Positions 30,562 through 38,312 of a stretch of 64,000 nucleotides of DNA are shown piece by piece (within the stretch, counting starts at the first letter, position 1; every line of letters starts with the position of its first letter). Origin of the DNA: Extensimonas vulgaris (lineage in GTDB: Bacteria; Pseudomonadota; Gammaproteobacteria; Burkholderiales; Burkholderiaceae_C); contig NZ_QPJU01000001.1 in assembly GCF_003337425.1 (NCBI RefSeq), positions 566,916 through 630,915 on the forward strand, written 5' to 3'. The notes beneath the pieces are model-generated. The model had not been told where the DNA came from and did no database searches. It worked only from the letters and a program-made list of their open reading frames with translations. A program made the position numbers and the translations under genes.

Positions 30562-31139
30562 CTCCAAGTCAGTGCGGCTACGTAGATCTTCCGTACCTTG
30601 GGGTACGCACGCAGCACTTTGCAAGCGGCCTCCATTGACGCCCCGGTGTGGAACAAGTCATCGACGACGAGCACGTTCCAGGGACCATTGCCTTGGATAC
30701 CATCGGTCACGCTGAAGCTGTCGCCGATCGCTTCGATCTTCTCATCCTTGGTGTGCAGGTCCTTGAGGGACTTCCCATTCGCAGCTTTCACCAGCAGGCC
30801 GTCGAAGACAGGCACCTTCACCAGCGCACCCAGCTCATTGGCTACTTCGGTGACAGGCTGCCGATGGCGCTGATTCGATGCCGGCATCGAGACGATGAAC
30901 CCCACGTTGGCCAGCTTCGGGTAGATGTGCTCGGCAATGGCCTGCGCGAGCGGCTTAACCTGCGCCCAATCGCTGCGGTACTTGAGTTGATACGTGGCCT
31001 CGCCAACCTCGGTGCGGGTCGTATCAAAGCGCGCATGGCCATGTTCGTCATCACCAAGATAAACGCTTTGCAGGGTGTGCTTGTCCAGCACCCACCCGTC
31101 ATCCCAAGGCCCACGAATTTGTCGAAGCGAAGCTTTCAA
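30558..31139 (-). CDS. ComF-like phosphoribosyltransferase
   Basis: 193 residues from a TTG with GGGGGA seven bases upstream. The PRPP-binding loop is clear: VLVVDDLFHTGASMEAA, preceded by a strand-loop MPASNQRHRQPVTEVANEL like the ComFC active-site region. No zinc-finger N-terminus is present, unlike ComFC. A start at 31271 would add an unlikely Gly/Ser-rich leader and is rejected. Overlaps a small ORF upstream (TTGA) and the SLOG gene downstream (ATGA). The acceptor base is unknown. Confidence 0.75.
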   Translation of the reverse strand: MKASLRQIRGPWDDGWVLDKHTLQSVYLGDDEHGHARFDTTRTEVGEATYQLKYRSDWAQVKPLAQAIAEHIYPKLANVGFIVSMPASNQRHRQPVTEVANELGALVKVPVFDGLLVKAANGKSLKDLHTKDEKIEAIGDSFSVTDGIQGNGPWNVLVVDDLFHTGASMEAACKVLRAYPKVRKIYVAALTWR

Positions 31140-31252
31140 AGCGATCCCCCTTTGCCCAATACTTGTCGCGCTTCTTGTAATCGTCCAGCCAACACCCGCC
31201 GCGCCTGATCCTGCTCGGCCGGAGCTGCTACCTTCACCTCCTGTTGCTTCAT
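31136..31252 (-). CDS. Possible 38-residue first ORF of the islet operon
   Basis: ATG to TGA, giving a hydrophilic helix-prone peptide (MKQQEVKVAAPAEQDQARRV, then LAGRLQEARQVLGKGGSL). Its stop overlaps the TTG start of the phosphoribosyltransferase gene as TTGA, the same coupling seen down the operon. GAGGT lies 12 bases upstream. It could be a true small component or a leader that couples translation of the next gene. No homologue is recognised. Confidence 0.4.
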   Translation of the reverse strand: MKQQEVKVAAPAEQDQARRVLAGRLQEARQVLGKGGSL

Positions 31253-31365
31253 GGCATAGTATTGACCTCAATCATGGCATCGATGACACATAGTACCATT
31301 CAGAATGCCATGAAAAAAGTCTGCTTGGACGTGCCAGAAGGCGCCAATCAGTGCCACTCCAATAA

Positions 31366-31393
31366 TGAAAAAAGCCCGCAAAATCGCGGGCTT
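31366..31393 (-). terminator. Terminator downstream of the abiE operon
   Basis: On the minus strand the stem AAGCCCGC / GCGGGCTT with a 6-base loop is followed by a T-run and CATT. It would stop leftward transcription from abiEii. The T-run plus CAT also spells TTTTTCAT, the 8-bp attachment core reported for Tn4371-type elements. Confidence 0.7.
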
Positions 31394-31440
31394 AGAGTTG
31401 TTTTAGTGCCTGCTGGTGCCAGCCACTGCCAGACGCGGGA

Positions 31441-31453
31441 TCATTCCCACTCG
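31441..31453 (-). other. guaA-3'-end-like attachment site, copy B
   Basis: The minus strand reads ACCGAGTGGGAATGA, i.e. Thr-Glu-Trp-Glu-stop. It matches copy A at 28170-28182 in 12 of 13 core bases and 16 of 22 over a longer window, all differences being transitions. It may mark the right border of the 3.3-kb islet or the left border of the next island. Confidence 0.45.
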
Positions 31454-31617
31454 GTCATCAATGAATCACGTAAGTCCGCGTGGTTAAAGGGATTTGCGAT
31501 GATCGAAATGGGGCCTTACCGTCGTCTTTACCGTCTGCATCGGACATCTTTTGCTGGCGCGGGAGATGGGGCGATTAGCGGGGTGACGACGCTGGCGGCA
31601 CCATCATCAATCGCCTT

Positions 31618-32538
31618 CTAGCATAGCGCAGATAGCTGCTTGGCGAGCAGGTCAGCCTGCTCGCCAAACTTCCTCGCATCGACCTTCTGCAACTGCGCCA
31701 GGTTGCGCAGCTTCCAGCGGATGCCCGGCAGATGTTCGAGGTGCGCGATGCCCAGCAATGACCACTCCGGCGTACCGGCGGCCAGCGACAGCAGGAAGCG
31801 CCGCTCGTCGTCGTCCAAGCCCTGATGGATTTCGCGCACCATGCGCTCGCGGGCAGCAAGCAGTGCATCGAGCGGCACGGGCTCGGCCGTCATGCCTTGG
31901 AAGTTGTGCTCGTAGTCGTGCCGGATGTCTCGCAACGGCGTGAACAGCACTTCATGGATCGGCCGATTGCTGCTGGACAGATAGACCACGAAGGCACGCC
32001 GGATGCCAGGCGTGATGCCCTCATGCGCAAAGAGCTGCATCACGTCGAACAGGTCGCGTGGGTGTTGCCGATCCAGTGCCGCCACCAGCTTGCCGCCGTA
32101 CACGTCCTCCAGCGACACCACCGGAATCTCCAGATCGGCCATCAACACGTCGCGGGCAACCGGCGTCAGCGAAGCGCGGCGCACCGGCTGAACCGTGCCG
32201 CGCATGACGAAGTTGACTTCGACCTTGACCTGAATCGAGCCGCGACGCACCAGCAGCTTCGTCTCCCCTACTGCCGCAGCAGGCGCGTGCGTCTGAAATC
32301 CCCGCTTCTTCAGCCGCTCAGCAGCCTGCCGGATGGCCTCGTTGATGCGCGCCAACGCCTCGTCGCGCGGCAGCGTGTGATCGGGAAAAACCAGATCGAG
32401 ATCGACCGACAGACGCGGCATGTCGCGCACGAACAGATTGATCGCCGTGCCGCCCTTCAAGGCGAAGGTGTCATCCACGAACACCAGTGGCGCCACCTGC
32501 GTCAGCAGGCGCGCGGTATCGAGATAGGTCTGGTTCAT
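31618..32538 (-). CDS. abiEii: AbiEii/AbiGii-family nucleotidyltransferase toxin
   Basis: 306 residues. The nucleotidyltransferase motif is present: KGGTAINLFV at residues 28-37 and Asp46-x-Asp48 (SVDLDLVF). Type IV TA toxins of this family transfer nucleotides, in MenT relatives to tRNA acceptor stems, and stop growth. The ATG overlaps the antitoxin stop as ATGA; the longer frame to 32664 is rejected. The pair sits at the trb end of the conjugative element and probably stabilises it or blocks phages. Confidence 0.88.
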   Translation of the reverse strand: MNQTYLDTARLLTQVAPLVFVDDTFALKGGTAINLFVRDMPRLSVDLDLVFPDHTLPRDEALARINEAIRQAAERLKKRGFQTHAPAAAVGETKLLVRRGSIQVKVEVNFVMRGTVQPVRRASLTPVARDVLMADLEIPVVSLEDVYGGKLVAALDRQHPRDLFDVMQLFAHEGITPGIRRAFVVYLSSSNRPIHEVLFTPLRDIRHDYEHNFQGMTAEPVPLDALLAARERMVREIHQGLDDDERRFLLSLAAGTPEWSLLGIAHLEHLPGIRWKLRNLAQLQKVDARKFGEQADLLAKQLSALC

Positions 32539-33272
32539 GGCTTGAGCACCAGCAGGCCGTCGGCCGACCGAGACACCCAAGGCCGCTCGCTGCCCGTCGG
32601 CAGCGAGGCCGAGTCGAGCTTGGCCACCCAGGGCAATGACGCCTCGCGGCCGAGTTGCAGGCACAGCCGCACGGTCTTGACGTTCGTGCAGTGCTGCAAC
32701 AGCTCGCGCAGCACATCGGCACGCAGGCTGTACGCGCCTTCGACGAGTTCGCGGGCTTCCTGCAAGGGCTGGCGCACGCCAACCTCGCTCAACAGTTCCA
32801 GCAAGGCGCGCTCCGGCGCCGACACCTGCGGCGCCCCGCCGCGCTTCTCAAACGGGCCGACGTGCAGCATGGCGTCCGGCTGCTCATCGAACAGGCGCTT
32901 GCGGTGGTACTCGGCCGGGAAGCGTTCGGTGAACCATTCCGGCAAGCGTGCAGCCTTCCAGCCATACAGATGCAGCACCGGCTGCTGCGGCACGTACTGG
33001 CGCACGCCGTACCAGTCCAGCGCCGACTTGCCGCCGACGTGCAGCCCCTCGAATTGGCGCTGCAACAGCAGCAGGCTGGAATGGAGCGCCGGGGAATCGT
33101 TCGGGCGGCAGAAAACCCCCCGCGCCAAGCGCGTCAGCCACCCTGCCCGGACGTAGTGAACGGCCAGGTCGGCAGAGATGCCCAACGCCGCCAAGTCCTC
33201 CGAGGTCAGCGGCGCTCCCGGTGCCAGCCGGGTGTAGAGCGCGTTTAGCTTGCTTGAATTAGTCGTAGTCAT
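32535..33272 (-). CDS. abiEi: AbiEi-family antitoxin and autorepressor
   Basis: 245 residues. An N-terminal winged helix (about residues 10-60, DLAALGISADLAVHYVRAGW then RLARGVF) is followed by the AbiEi C-terminal domain (PERALLELL). In the family the N-domain binds inverted repeats in its promoter and the C-domain neutralises the toxin. Start MTTTNSSK lies inside one of two inverted repeats, as expected for autoregulation. Confidence 0.87.
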   Translation of the reverse strand: MTTTNSSKLNALYTRLAPGAPLTSEDLAALGISADLAVHYVRAGWLTRLARGVFCRPNDSPALHSSLLLLQRQFEGLHVGGKSALDWYGVRQYVPQQPVLHLYGWKAARLPEWFTERFPAEYHRKRLFDEQPDAMLHVGPFEKRGGAPQVSAPERALLELLSEVGVRQPLQEARELVEGAYSLRADVLRELLQHCTNVKTVRLCLQLGREASLPWVAKLDSASLPTGSERPWVSRSADGLLVLKP

Positions 33273-33345
33273 ACTACGATTTTTACAACTTTCCCAAGCG
33301 GAAGTCAATTTGATATGGCGAACCCAGTCGTAGTTTGGATACGAC
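33263..33345 (-). promoter_or_regulatory. abiE promoter with two inverted-repeat operators
   Basis: Leftward promoter: TTGACT (33303-33308) and TAAAAA (33280-33285) with a 17-bp spacer. Operator 1, TCGTAG-TCATA-CTACGA at 33263-33279, covers the abiEi start codon. Operator 2, GTCGTA-N7-TACGAC at 33327-33345, lies upstream of the -35. The flanking pair fits AbiEi negative autoregulation with cooperative binding. Confidence 0.75.
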
Positions 33346-33366
33346 AACGGCAACATATTCAAAATC

Positions 33367-33627
33367 TCATCCCTTCGGCGCAGCCGTGCGGGAAGACGAT
33401 CGGGTGTCGTCTCCCCTGCCCCGCCGGAATCCTCGATCCCCAGCAATGAACGCCTCCAGCATGTGCGGGATCAACGTCGTTGCATCGACGGCCTCGCCAT
33501 ACGCCTGCGCGTGCAGCGCGGCGTAGGCGTCCAGGTCGGCTTTCAGGCTGGCCGGGCAGGTGAACGTCAGCTTCGTGCTACCGCTGGACGGCAACGGGCC
33601 GAGGCGGAGTTTTCGGGCGGTACTCAT
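33367..33627 (-). CDS. DUF2274 protein of the trb cluster
   Basis: 86 residues. A short strand followed by two helices (KLTFTCPASLKADLDAYAAL, then ATTLIPHMLEAFIAGD) resembles a ribbon-helix-helix fold. DUF2274 genes commonly follow trbI in Tn4371-type elements, as here, with an ATGA overlap. It may regulate the transfer operon; no experimental function is known to me. Confidence 0.75.
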   Translation of the reverse strand: MSTARKLRLGPLPSSGSTKLTFTCPASLKADLDAYAALHAQAYGEAVDATTLIPHMLEAFIAGDRGFRRGRGDDTRSSSRTAAPKG

Positions 33628-34892
33628 CGCGCACCTCCAAGCTGATAGAACATGGGTTGGTAAGGACGCAACACGAGGTCGCGCGCCACGATCACCCGAA
33701 CCGGCAAGCCCGGCCGTGCCGTCAACGTCGGCTGGATGTTCATGTTGCGCCGGGTGATCTCTTGCCCGACCTGATTGATGCTGTCCTGGGCGCTGTCGCG
33801 CCCGGCGATGACGATGCGGTTGCCGTCCTGGCGGTTCTCCGGCGCGGCCAGCTCGGCGCCGACGCCCAGCAGCGTCGTCAGCACCGCACCGGCAAAGATG
33901 CGCTTCCAGTGCCAGTCCACGTCGTCTTCCAGGCCCGCGTAGCCGGCCGGGTCAGTGCCCACGAGGTTGTCGAGCGTCAGCGATGACGTGTCCGGCAGGA
34001 TGATCCGGTTCCACACCACTTGCACGCGGCTCTGCCCATAGCTGACCTGGCTGTTGTATTTGCCCAGGATGCGCGATCCCTGCGGGATCAGCAGGAACTT
34101 GCCCGTGGCCGTGTCATAGACCGGCTCCGTGACGGTGGCGATCACATCGCCCGGCAAGTCCGACTTGATGCCCGTCACCAGCGCCCCGGCGATCACCGTT
34201 CCAGCCATGACCTGATACGGCGACGTCGGCAGCGCCAGATTGCCGGAATTACGGGTTTCCGTAGAACCGGCTTTCAGGAACGCCTCTTTCTGGTCTTGCC
34301 GGTTCTGCACGGCGGTCGGGTCGGCGGGCTGGGCCGCCGTCGAGGCCGGCCCGGCGGCGAGCGGATCGAAGGCCGCGAGCGTGCTTGCCACGCCAGGTAC
34401 GCCCGGCGCTGCCTGCGCCACCGTGGCCGCGGCTTGACCACCCGAGCGGAAGAACACCGACGAAGCCGCAGCGGCCTCCGCTTCCTTGCGCAAGGCGTCG
34501 TTGGGATCGTGGCCGGGGGCCGCGTAGGCGGCCACGGCTGGCTGCTGCGAGTTCACGATGGCCGGGCCGAGGTCGCCCGGCAGCGGCGGCCCCAGCTCGG
34601 GCACCTTCGGCGGCAGCTTCGAGTAGTCGGCCGGCAGGCCGTCCAGCCCTTCGGACTTCGAGACACGATCCACGTTGTAAAGCTCGGTCTGCTCGCCCGC
34701 GCCACGCCGCTGCGGCTGCAATGACCAGATCGTGGCCCCAAGCACGGCGACCGACAGGCCGCCGACGAGGATGGCCAGCGTGCGCCGGTTTAGGCGCGTG
34801 ACCGGGCGCGGCTGGGCGCGCAGCGCCACCGCCTCGGGCGCGACCTTGCCCGCCTGCGGCGTGGCGAGGTCGGGGGTGTTGTCCTGGCTCAT
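33624..34892 (-). CDS. trbI: Type IV secretion protein TrbI (VirB10-like)
   Basis: 422 residues. One N-terminal membrane segment (about 36-56, RRTLAILVGGLSVAVLGATIW), a Pro-rich periplasmic linker, then a VirB10 C-terminal domain (VMAGTVIAGALVTGIKSDLPGDV, YLRVQVVWNRIILPD-like region). TrbI spans both membranes and joins the energised inner membrane complex to the outer membrane pore. Follows trbG by 2 bases. Confidence 0.92.
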   Translation of the reverse strand: MSQDNTPDLATPQAGKVAPEAVALRAQPRPVTRLNRRTLAILVGGLSVAVLGATIWSLQPQRRGAGEQTELYNVDRVSKSEGLDGLPADYSKLPPKVPELGPPLPGDLGPAIVNSQQPAVAAYAAPGHDPNDALRKEAEAAAASSVFFRSGGQAAATVAQAAPGVPGVASTLAAFDPLAAGPASTAAQPADPTAVQNRQDQKEAFLKAGSTETRNSGNLALPTSPYQVMAGTVIAGALVTGIKSDLPGDVIATVTEPVYDTATGKFLLIPQGSRILGKYNSQVSYGQSRVQVVWNRIILPDTSSLTLDNLVGTDPAGYAGLEDDVDWHWKRIFAGAVLTTLLGVGAELAAPENRQDGNRIVIAGRDSAQDSINQVGQEITRRNMNIQPTLTARPGLPVRVIVARDLVLRPYQPMFYQLGGAR

Positions 34893-34894
34893 GG

Positions 34895-35878
34895 TCAGTT
34901 CCTCCGTGCCACGCCATCCGTGCGCTCGATCCGCACCACGTCGCCCTTGTCACCGCCCAGGCGCAGTTCGGCCGCGCCGAACAGCCGATCCACGATGTAG
35001 TACGGCGAGCGGAAGCGGTAGTTCACCAGTTGCCCGTCGCCCTGCGCGCCGATGACAAACAGCGGCGGCAGCTCGCCTTGCGCGATGCCCGCCGGAAACT
35101 GGATATAGACCTTTTCGCCGTCATCGAACGCACGCAGCGGCTTCCAGGGCGTATTGCTGCCGCTGATCGCGTAGCGGAAGCGCAGGTTCTCCAGCGCCAG
35201 CCCGGTATCGACAGGCGCGGCGGCATTGGCCGCCTGCGCCTGACGCTGCAAGGCCAGCATCCGGTCGCGCGGATACTCCCAGGACACGGACGCCATCCAC
35301 GTCTTCTCCGTCGAAGCCAGCTCCAGCAGGTACGTCCTGCGGCTGGTGGTAATGACGAGATTGGTCTTGAGGCCCGAGCGGATCGGCTTGACCAGCACGT
35401 TCACGCGCAGGTCGGCACCGCTACCGCTGGACGTGTCGCCCACGATCCAGCGCACGGTATCGCCGGCGGCCACCGTCACCAGTTCCTCGCCCGGCTGGAG
35501 CGAAACCACGGTCACACGGCCGACGGCCGCATAGACCTGATACAGCGCGCCATCGGTGAAGGGCCAGACCTGAATCGCATTGACGTAGCCCTCGCGCGTG
35601 GGCGCGACGCGGGCCTCGGCATTGGCGCGCGAGACGCGCACCTTCTCGTCGGCCGGCTCCGGCGCGGGTTTGGCGTCCTCGAGCGGCTTCAACTGCGCCG
35701 GCATTGGCAGCACCTCGGGCACGGCCACCACTTCCACCGGCGCGGGCGGCTCCGGCAGCGGCTGCGCCTGCACCGGCTCATCGAGCGAGATGGTTGGCGG
35801 TGGCTTGCCCTGCGAGGCGCAGCCCGCGAGGGCGAGCAGGATCGCCGGCAAAGCGGATTTACGGAAAAGATCATTCAT
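34895..35878 (-). CDS. trbG: Type IV secretion lipoprotein-anchored pore protein TrbG (VirB9-like)
   Basis: 327 residues. A lipobox-like LLALAGC signal precedes a Pro-rich segment and a VirB9 domain (WPFTDGALYQVYAAVGRVTVVSLQPGEEL). The C-terminal FDDGEKVYIQFP and YYIVDRLF segments form the outer-membrane beta layer with TrbI. Start chosen where ATG overlaps the trbF stop. Periplasm/outer membrane. Confidence 0.9.
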   Translation of the reverse strand: MNDLFRKSALPAILLALAGCASQGKPPPTISLDEPVQAQPLPEPPAPVEVVAVPEVLPMPAQLKPLEDAKPAPEPADEKVRVSRANAEARVAPTREGYVNAIQVWPFTDGALYQVYAAVGRVTVVSLQPGEELVTVAAGDTVRWIVGDTSSGSGADLRVNVLVKPIRSGLKTNLVITTSRRTYLLELASTEKTWMASVSWEYPRDRMLALQRQAQAANAAAPVDTGLALENLRFRYAISGSNTPWKPLRAFDDGEKVYIQFPAGIAQGELPPLFVIGAQGDGQLVNYRFRSPYYIVDRLFGAAELRLGGDKGDVVRIERTDGVARRN

Positions 35879-36579
35879 GGCTTGGCTCCTTCGGAAGAAT
35901 CCAGTTCGCGGCTCCACGACAGGCCGTTGACGTAGATGCCCAGGGGGTTCTTGCGCAGGCGTTCTTCGGTGCGCGGCGGCTGGAGCACGATGGACACCAC
36001 GGCCGTCCACCGCTCCAAGCCCGCCGCGGCGCCGTTGACGTAGCGGCGTTCCGTCCAGCGCACGTTGAAAGACGTGTCGCTGGCGCGCACGACGCTGGTG
36101 ATCTGTACCGTCACCGACTCCTTGCCGATGCGCGCGAACGGGTCGTTGACCCGCGCGTAGTCGTTGAGCACGGCCGCGCCCTTGTCGGTCGTGTAGTCGT
36201 AGGCGTCCAGCCAGTTCTGGCGGACGACGATGGGGTCGATGGACAGCGAGCGCACCAGCGTCACGAAGCGCGCGATGTGGTGCGCGGTCTGCGCATCGTT
36301 GGGCCGGTACGGCGTGGCGGCTTCGCCCACGGCGCGCACCTGGCCCGCGTTGTCCACCTCCACGACGTAGGGCGTCACGAAGGACTGCGCCGAGCGCCAC
36401 ACCAGGCCGCCAGCCATCAGCAACGCGAGCGTCAGGCAGCCGAAGGCCATGAGGCGCCAGTTCTTCGCCTGCACGCGCGGCGAGCCGATGCGCTCGTCCC
36501 ACACCTGGCCGGCAGCTTGGTACGGCGTGGCAGGCTGCGGCGTGTCGGCATAGCGCACCTGCGGTTTCTTGAATCGCAT
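35875..36579 (-). CDS. trbF: Type IV secretion protein TrbF (VirB8-like)
   Basis: 234 residues with one membrane segment at about 45-65 (LMAFGCLTLALLMAGGLVW) and a periplasmic VirB8/NTF2-like domain (HIARFVTLVRSLSIDPIVVR, WTAVVSIVLQPP). An assembly factor of the mating channel, bridging TrbL, TrbI and TrbG. Its stop overlaps trbG by ATGA; trbL lies 12 bp upstream. Confidence 0.9.
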   Translation of the reverse strand: MRFKKPQVRYADTPQPATPYQAAGQVWDERIGSPRVQAKNWRLMAFGCLTLALLMAGGLVWRSAQSFVTPYVVEVDNAGQVRAVGEAATPYRPNDAQTAHHIARFVTLVRSLSIDPIVVRQNWLDAYDYTTDKGAAVLNDYARVNDPFARIGKESVTVQITSVVRASDTSFNVRWTERRYVNGAAAGLERWTAVVSIVLQPPRTEERLRKNPLGIYVNGLSWSRELDSSEGAKP

Positions 36580-36591
36580 GGTCAGTTCTCC

Positions 36592-37971
36592 TTATGAATC
36601 GGAATCGCGCAGGCTCGGCCCCTGGCCGGAGCCGCCGCCATCGCCACCGCGTAGCGTGTGGGCGGTGGTGGTCGCGGCATGGGTGAGTTGCTGGCGGCGA
36701 TGCAGGCGTTTGGCCCAAGCGGGCTGTTCCTGTTTCTGTGCGGTAGCGGCGCTGGCTGCGGCCTCGCCTGCGCCACCCTGACCGGATGCCGCACTGCCAT
36801 CGGCAGCAGCGCCATTCCAGCCAGCGCGGAAGGGAGCGGCCATGCGCTGCCCGGCAGCGGAGGCGCGGGATGCCGCGCCTCGCCCGGCTGCCTGCGCGCC
36901 GGTCTTGGCGACGTTGCCCAGGCCCGCCATCGCGCCCTTCGCGCCGCCGCCAGCGGCGGCGGAACCGGCCTGAAACGCCGACTTCGCACTGCTGGCCGCC
37001 GACGTAGCGGCGCGCGCACCGCTGCCGGCCAGCTTGGCGGCGGCCGGGGCCATGCGCGCGCCAGCAGCCACGGCGCCACCCACGCCCGTCGCGGCGGCGC
37101 CGATGGCGACGGCCGTGCCGGCAGCGCCGACTGCAGCACCGGCCATTGCGCCCGCGCCGAGTTGCGGCGCACCGGAGACGAGGCCCGTGGCGATGCCGGG
37201 GCCGAAGATCCCGAGCGCCAGCAAGGTGAGCGAGGCCAGCATGATGACCAGTGCGTGGTCGATGGACGGCTCGGCGGGATGGACTTGGAACTGAGCGAAC
37301 AAGCCCGAGCCGATACCGACGATCACGGCCAGCACCAGAACCTTGACGCCGGAGGCCACCACGTTGCCCAAGACCTTTTCGGCGAGGAACGCGGTCTTGT
37401 TCCAGAGCGCGAATGGCACCAGCACGAATCCGGCGAGCGTGTTCAGCTTGAACTCGATCAGCGTGATGAACAGTTGGATCGCCAGCACGAAGAAGCACAA
37501 GACCACGACCAGCCACGCGAGGAACATCACCACGATGGGGTCGAGGTTCACGAACACTTCGGGAAAGCCCGCCATCTCGCCGATCTGCTCCAGAATCGGC
37601 GCTCCAGCGTCGATGCCGGTTTTCGCCAGCCGGCCCGGCTGCAAGAAGTTCTCCATCGTGATGGCCGAGCCGGTGGCGGTGATGCCCAATCCCGCAAACG
37701 AGCGGAACACGATGCTGGCCAGCCAGTTGAAGTTATTGATGATGTAGGCGAAGGCACCGACGTAGAGCACCTTGCGCAGCAGCTTGGCGATCACGTCCTC
37801 GCCCTGGCCGGTGGCATGGCTCATGGCCCAATACAGGCCGACGATCGTCATGTCGATGACGATCAGCGTGGCCGTGAGGAACGCCACTTCGCCCCGCAGC
37901 AGCCCGAAACCCGAGTCGATATAAGCGGCAAAGGTGTTGAGGAATTGGTCGATGATGGTCACGTCATTCAT
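36592..37971 (-). CDS. trbL: Type IV secretion inner-membrane protein TrbL (VirB6-like)
   Basis: 459 residues. Six or more membrane helices in the first 290 residues (for example GFGLLRGEVAFLTATLIVID, MFLAWLVVVLCFFVLAIQLF), then a long Ala/Gly-rich hydrophilic tail typical of TrbL from these elements. It forms the inner-membrane channel base. Overlaps trbK upstream by ATGA. Confidence 0.9.
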   Translation of the reverse strand: MNDVTIIDQFLNTFAAYIDSGFGLLRGEVAFLTATLIVIDMTIVGLYWAMSHATGQGEDVIAKLLRKVLYVGAFAYIINNFNWLASIVFRSFAGLGITATGSAITMENFLQPGRLAKTGIDAGAPILEQIGEMAGFPEVFVNLDPIVVMFLAWLVVVLCFFVLAIQLFITLIEFKLNTLAGFVLVPFALWNKTAFLAEKVLGNVVASGVKVLVLAVIVGIGSGLFAQFQVHPAEPSIDHALVIMLASLTLLALGIFGPGIATGLVSGAPQLGAGAMAGAAVGAAGTAVAIGAAATGVGGAVAAGARMAPAAAKLAGSGARAATSAASSAKSAFQAGSAAAGGGAKGAMAGLGNVAKTGAQAAGRGAASRASAAGQRMAAPFRAGWNGAAADGSAASGQGGAGEAAASAATAQKQEQPAWAKRLHRRQQLTHAATTTAHTLRGGDGGGSGQGPSLRDSDS

Positions 37972-38300
37972 GGCGTGTCCTCCGGTTCGGCGGGAACGGC
38001 CGCCGCCATGTCATCGGCCGGTTCCTCGAAGCTCGGCGGGATCGGCGGCAGGTCGGCCAGCGTCTGGTATTCATCCGGCCCGGCCCGGCCGGAGAAGAAG
38101 CGCCGCCGGAAGGCTTCGGCGGCGGCACGGCAAGCGTCCTCGCCCGTGGCCTGCATGACCTGTCGTGGATGGGCCGTGCATTGCTCGCGCAACGCCTTGA
38201 GCCGCACTGGATCGGCGGCCAGGGCATCCGCAAGGTGGCCGACCGGCTGCTCGCCGCAAGCGGCCAGCAGCGCGGTACACAGGACGAGGACGCATCGCAT
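37968..38300 (-). CDS. trbK: TrbK-type lipoprotein, putative entry exclusion
   Basis: 110 residues. Lipobox LLAACGE gives an acylated Cys15. The pattern ALAADPVRLKALREQC...DACRAAAEAFRRRFF matches the alternative TrbK family of Tn4371-type clusters. It likely sits at the inner membrane and blocks entry of the same element. It resembles the second lipoprotein at 45941-46213. Lies between trbJ and trbL. Confidence 0.75.
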   Translation of the reverse strand: MRCVLVLCTALLAACGEQPVGHLADALAADPVRLKALREQCTAHPRQVMQATGEDACRAAAEAFRRRFFSGRAGPDEYQTLADLPPIPPSFEEPADDMAAAVPAEPEDTP

Positions 38301-38312
38301 GGCGGCCTCCCG

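Noticed and set aside
30558..31271. Long start for the PRTase gene at 31271
   Set aside because: The extension is Gly/Ser/Ala-rich and overlaps a better-placed small ORF; TTG at 31139 has a clear ribosome-binding site.
31244..31621. A 125-codon plus-strand frame between islet and abiE
   Set aside because: Contains the terminator and the guaA-like site and has no family-like sequence or ribosome-binding site.
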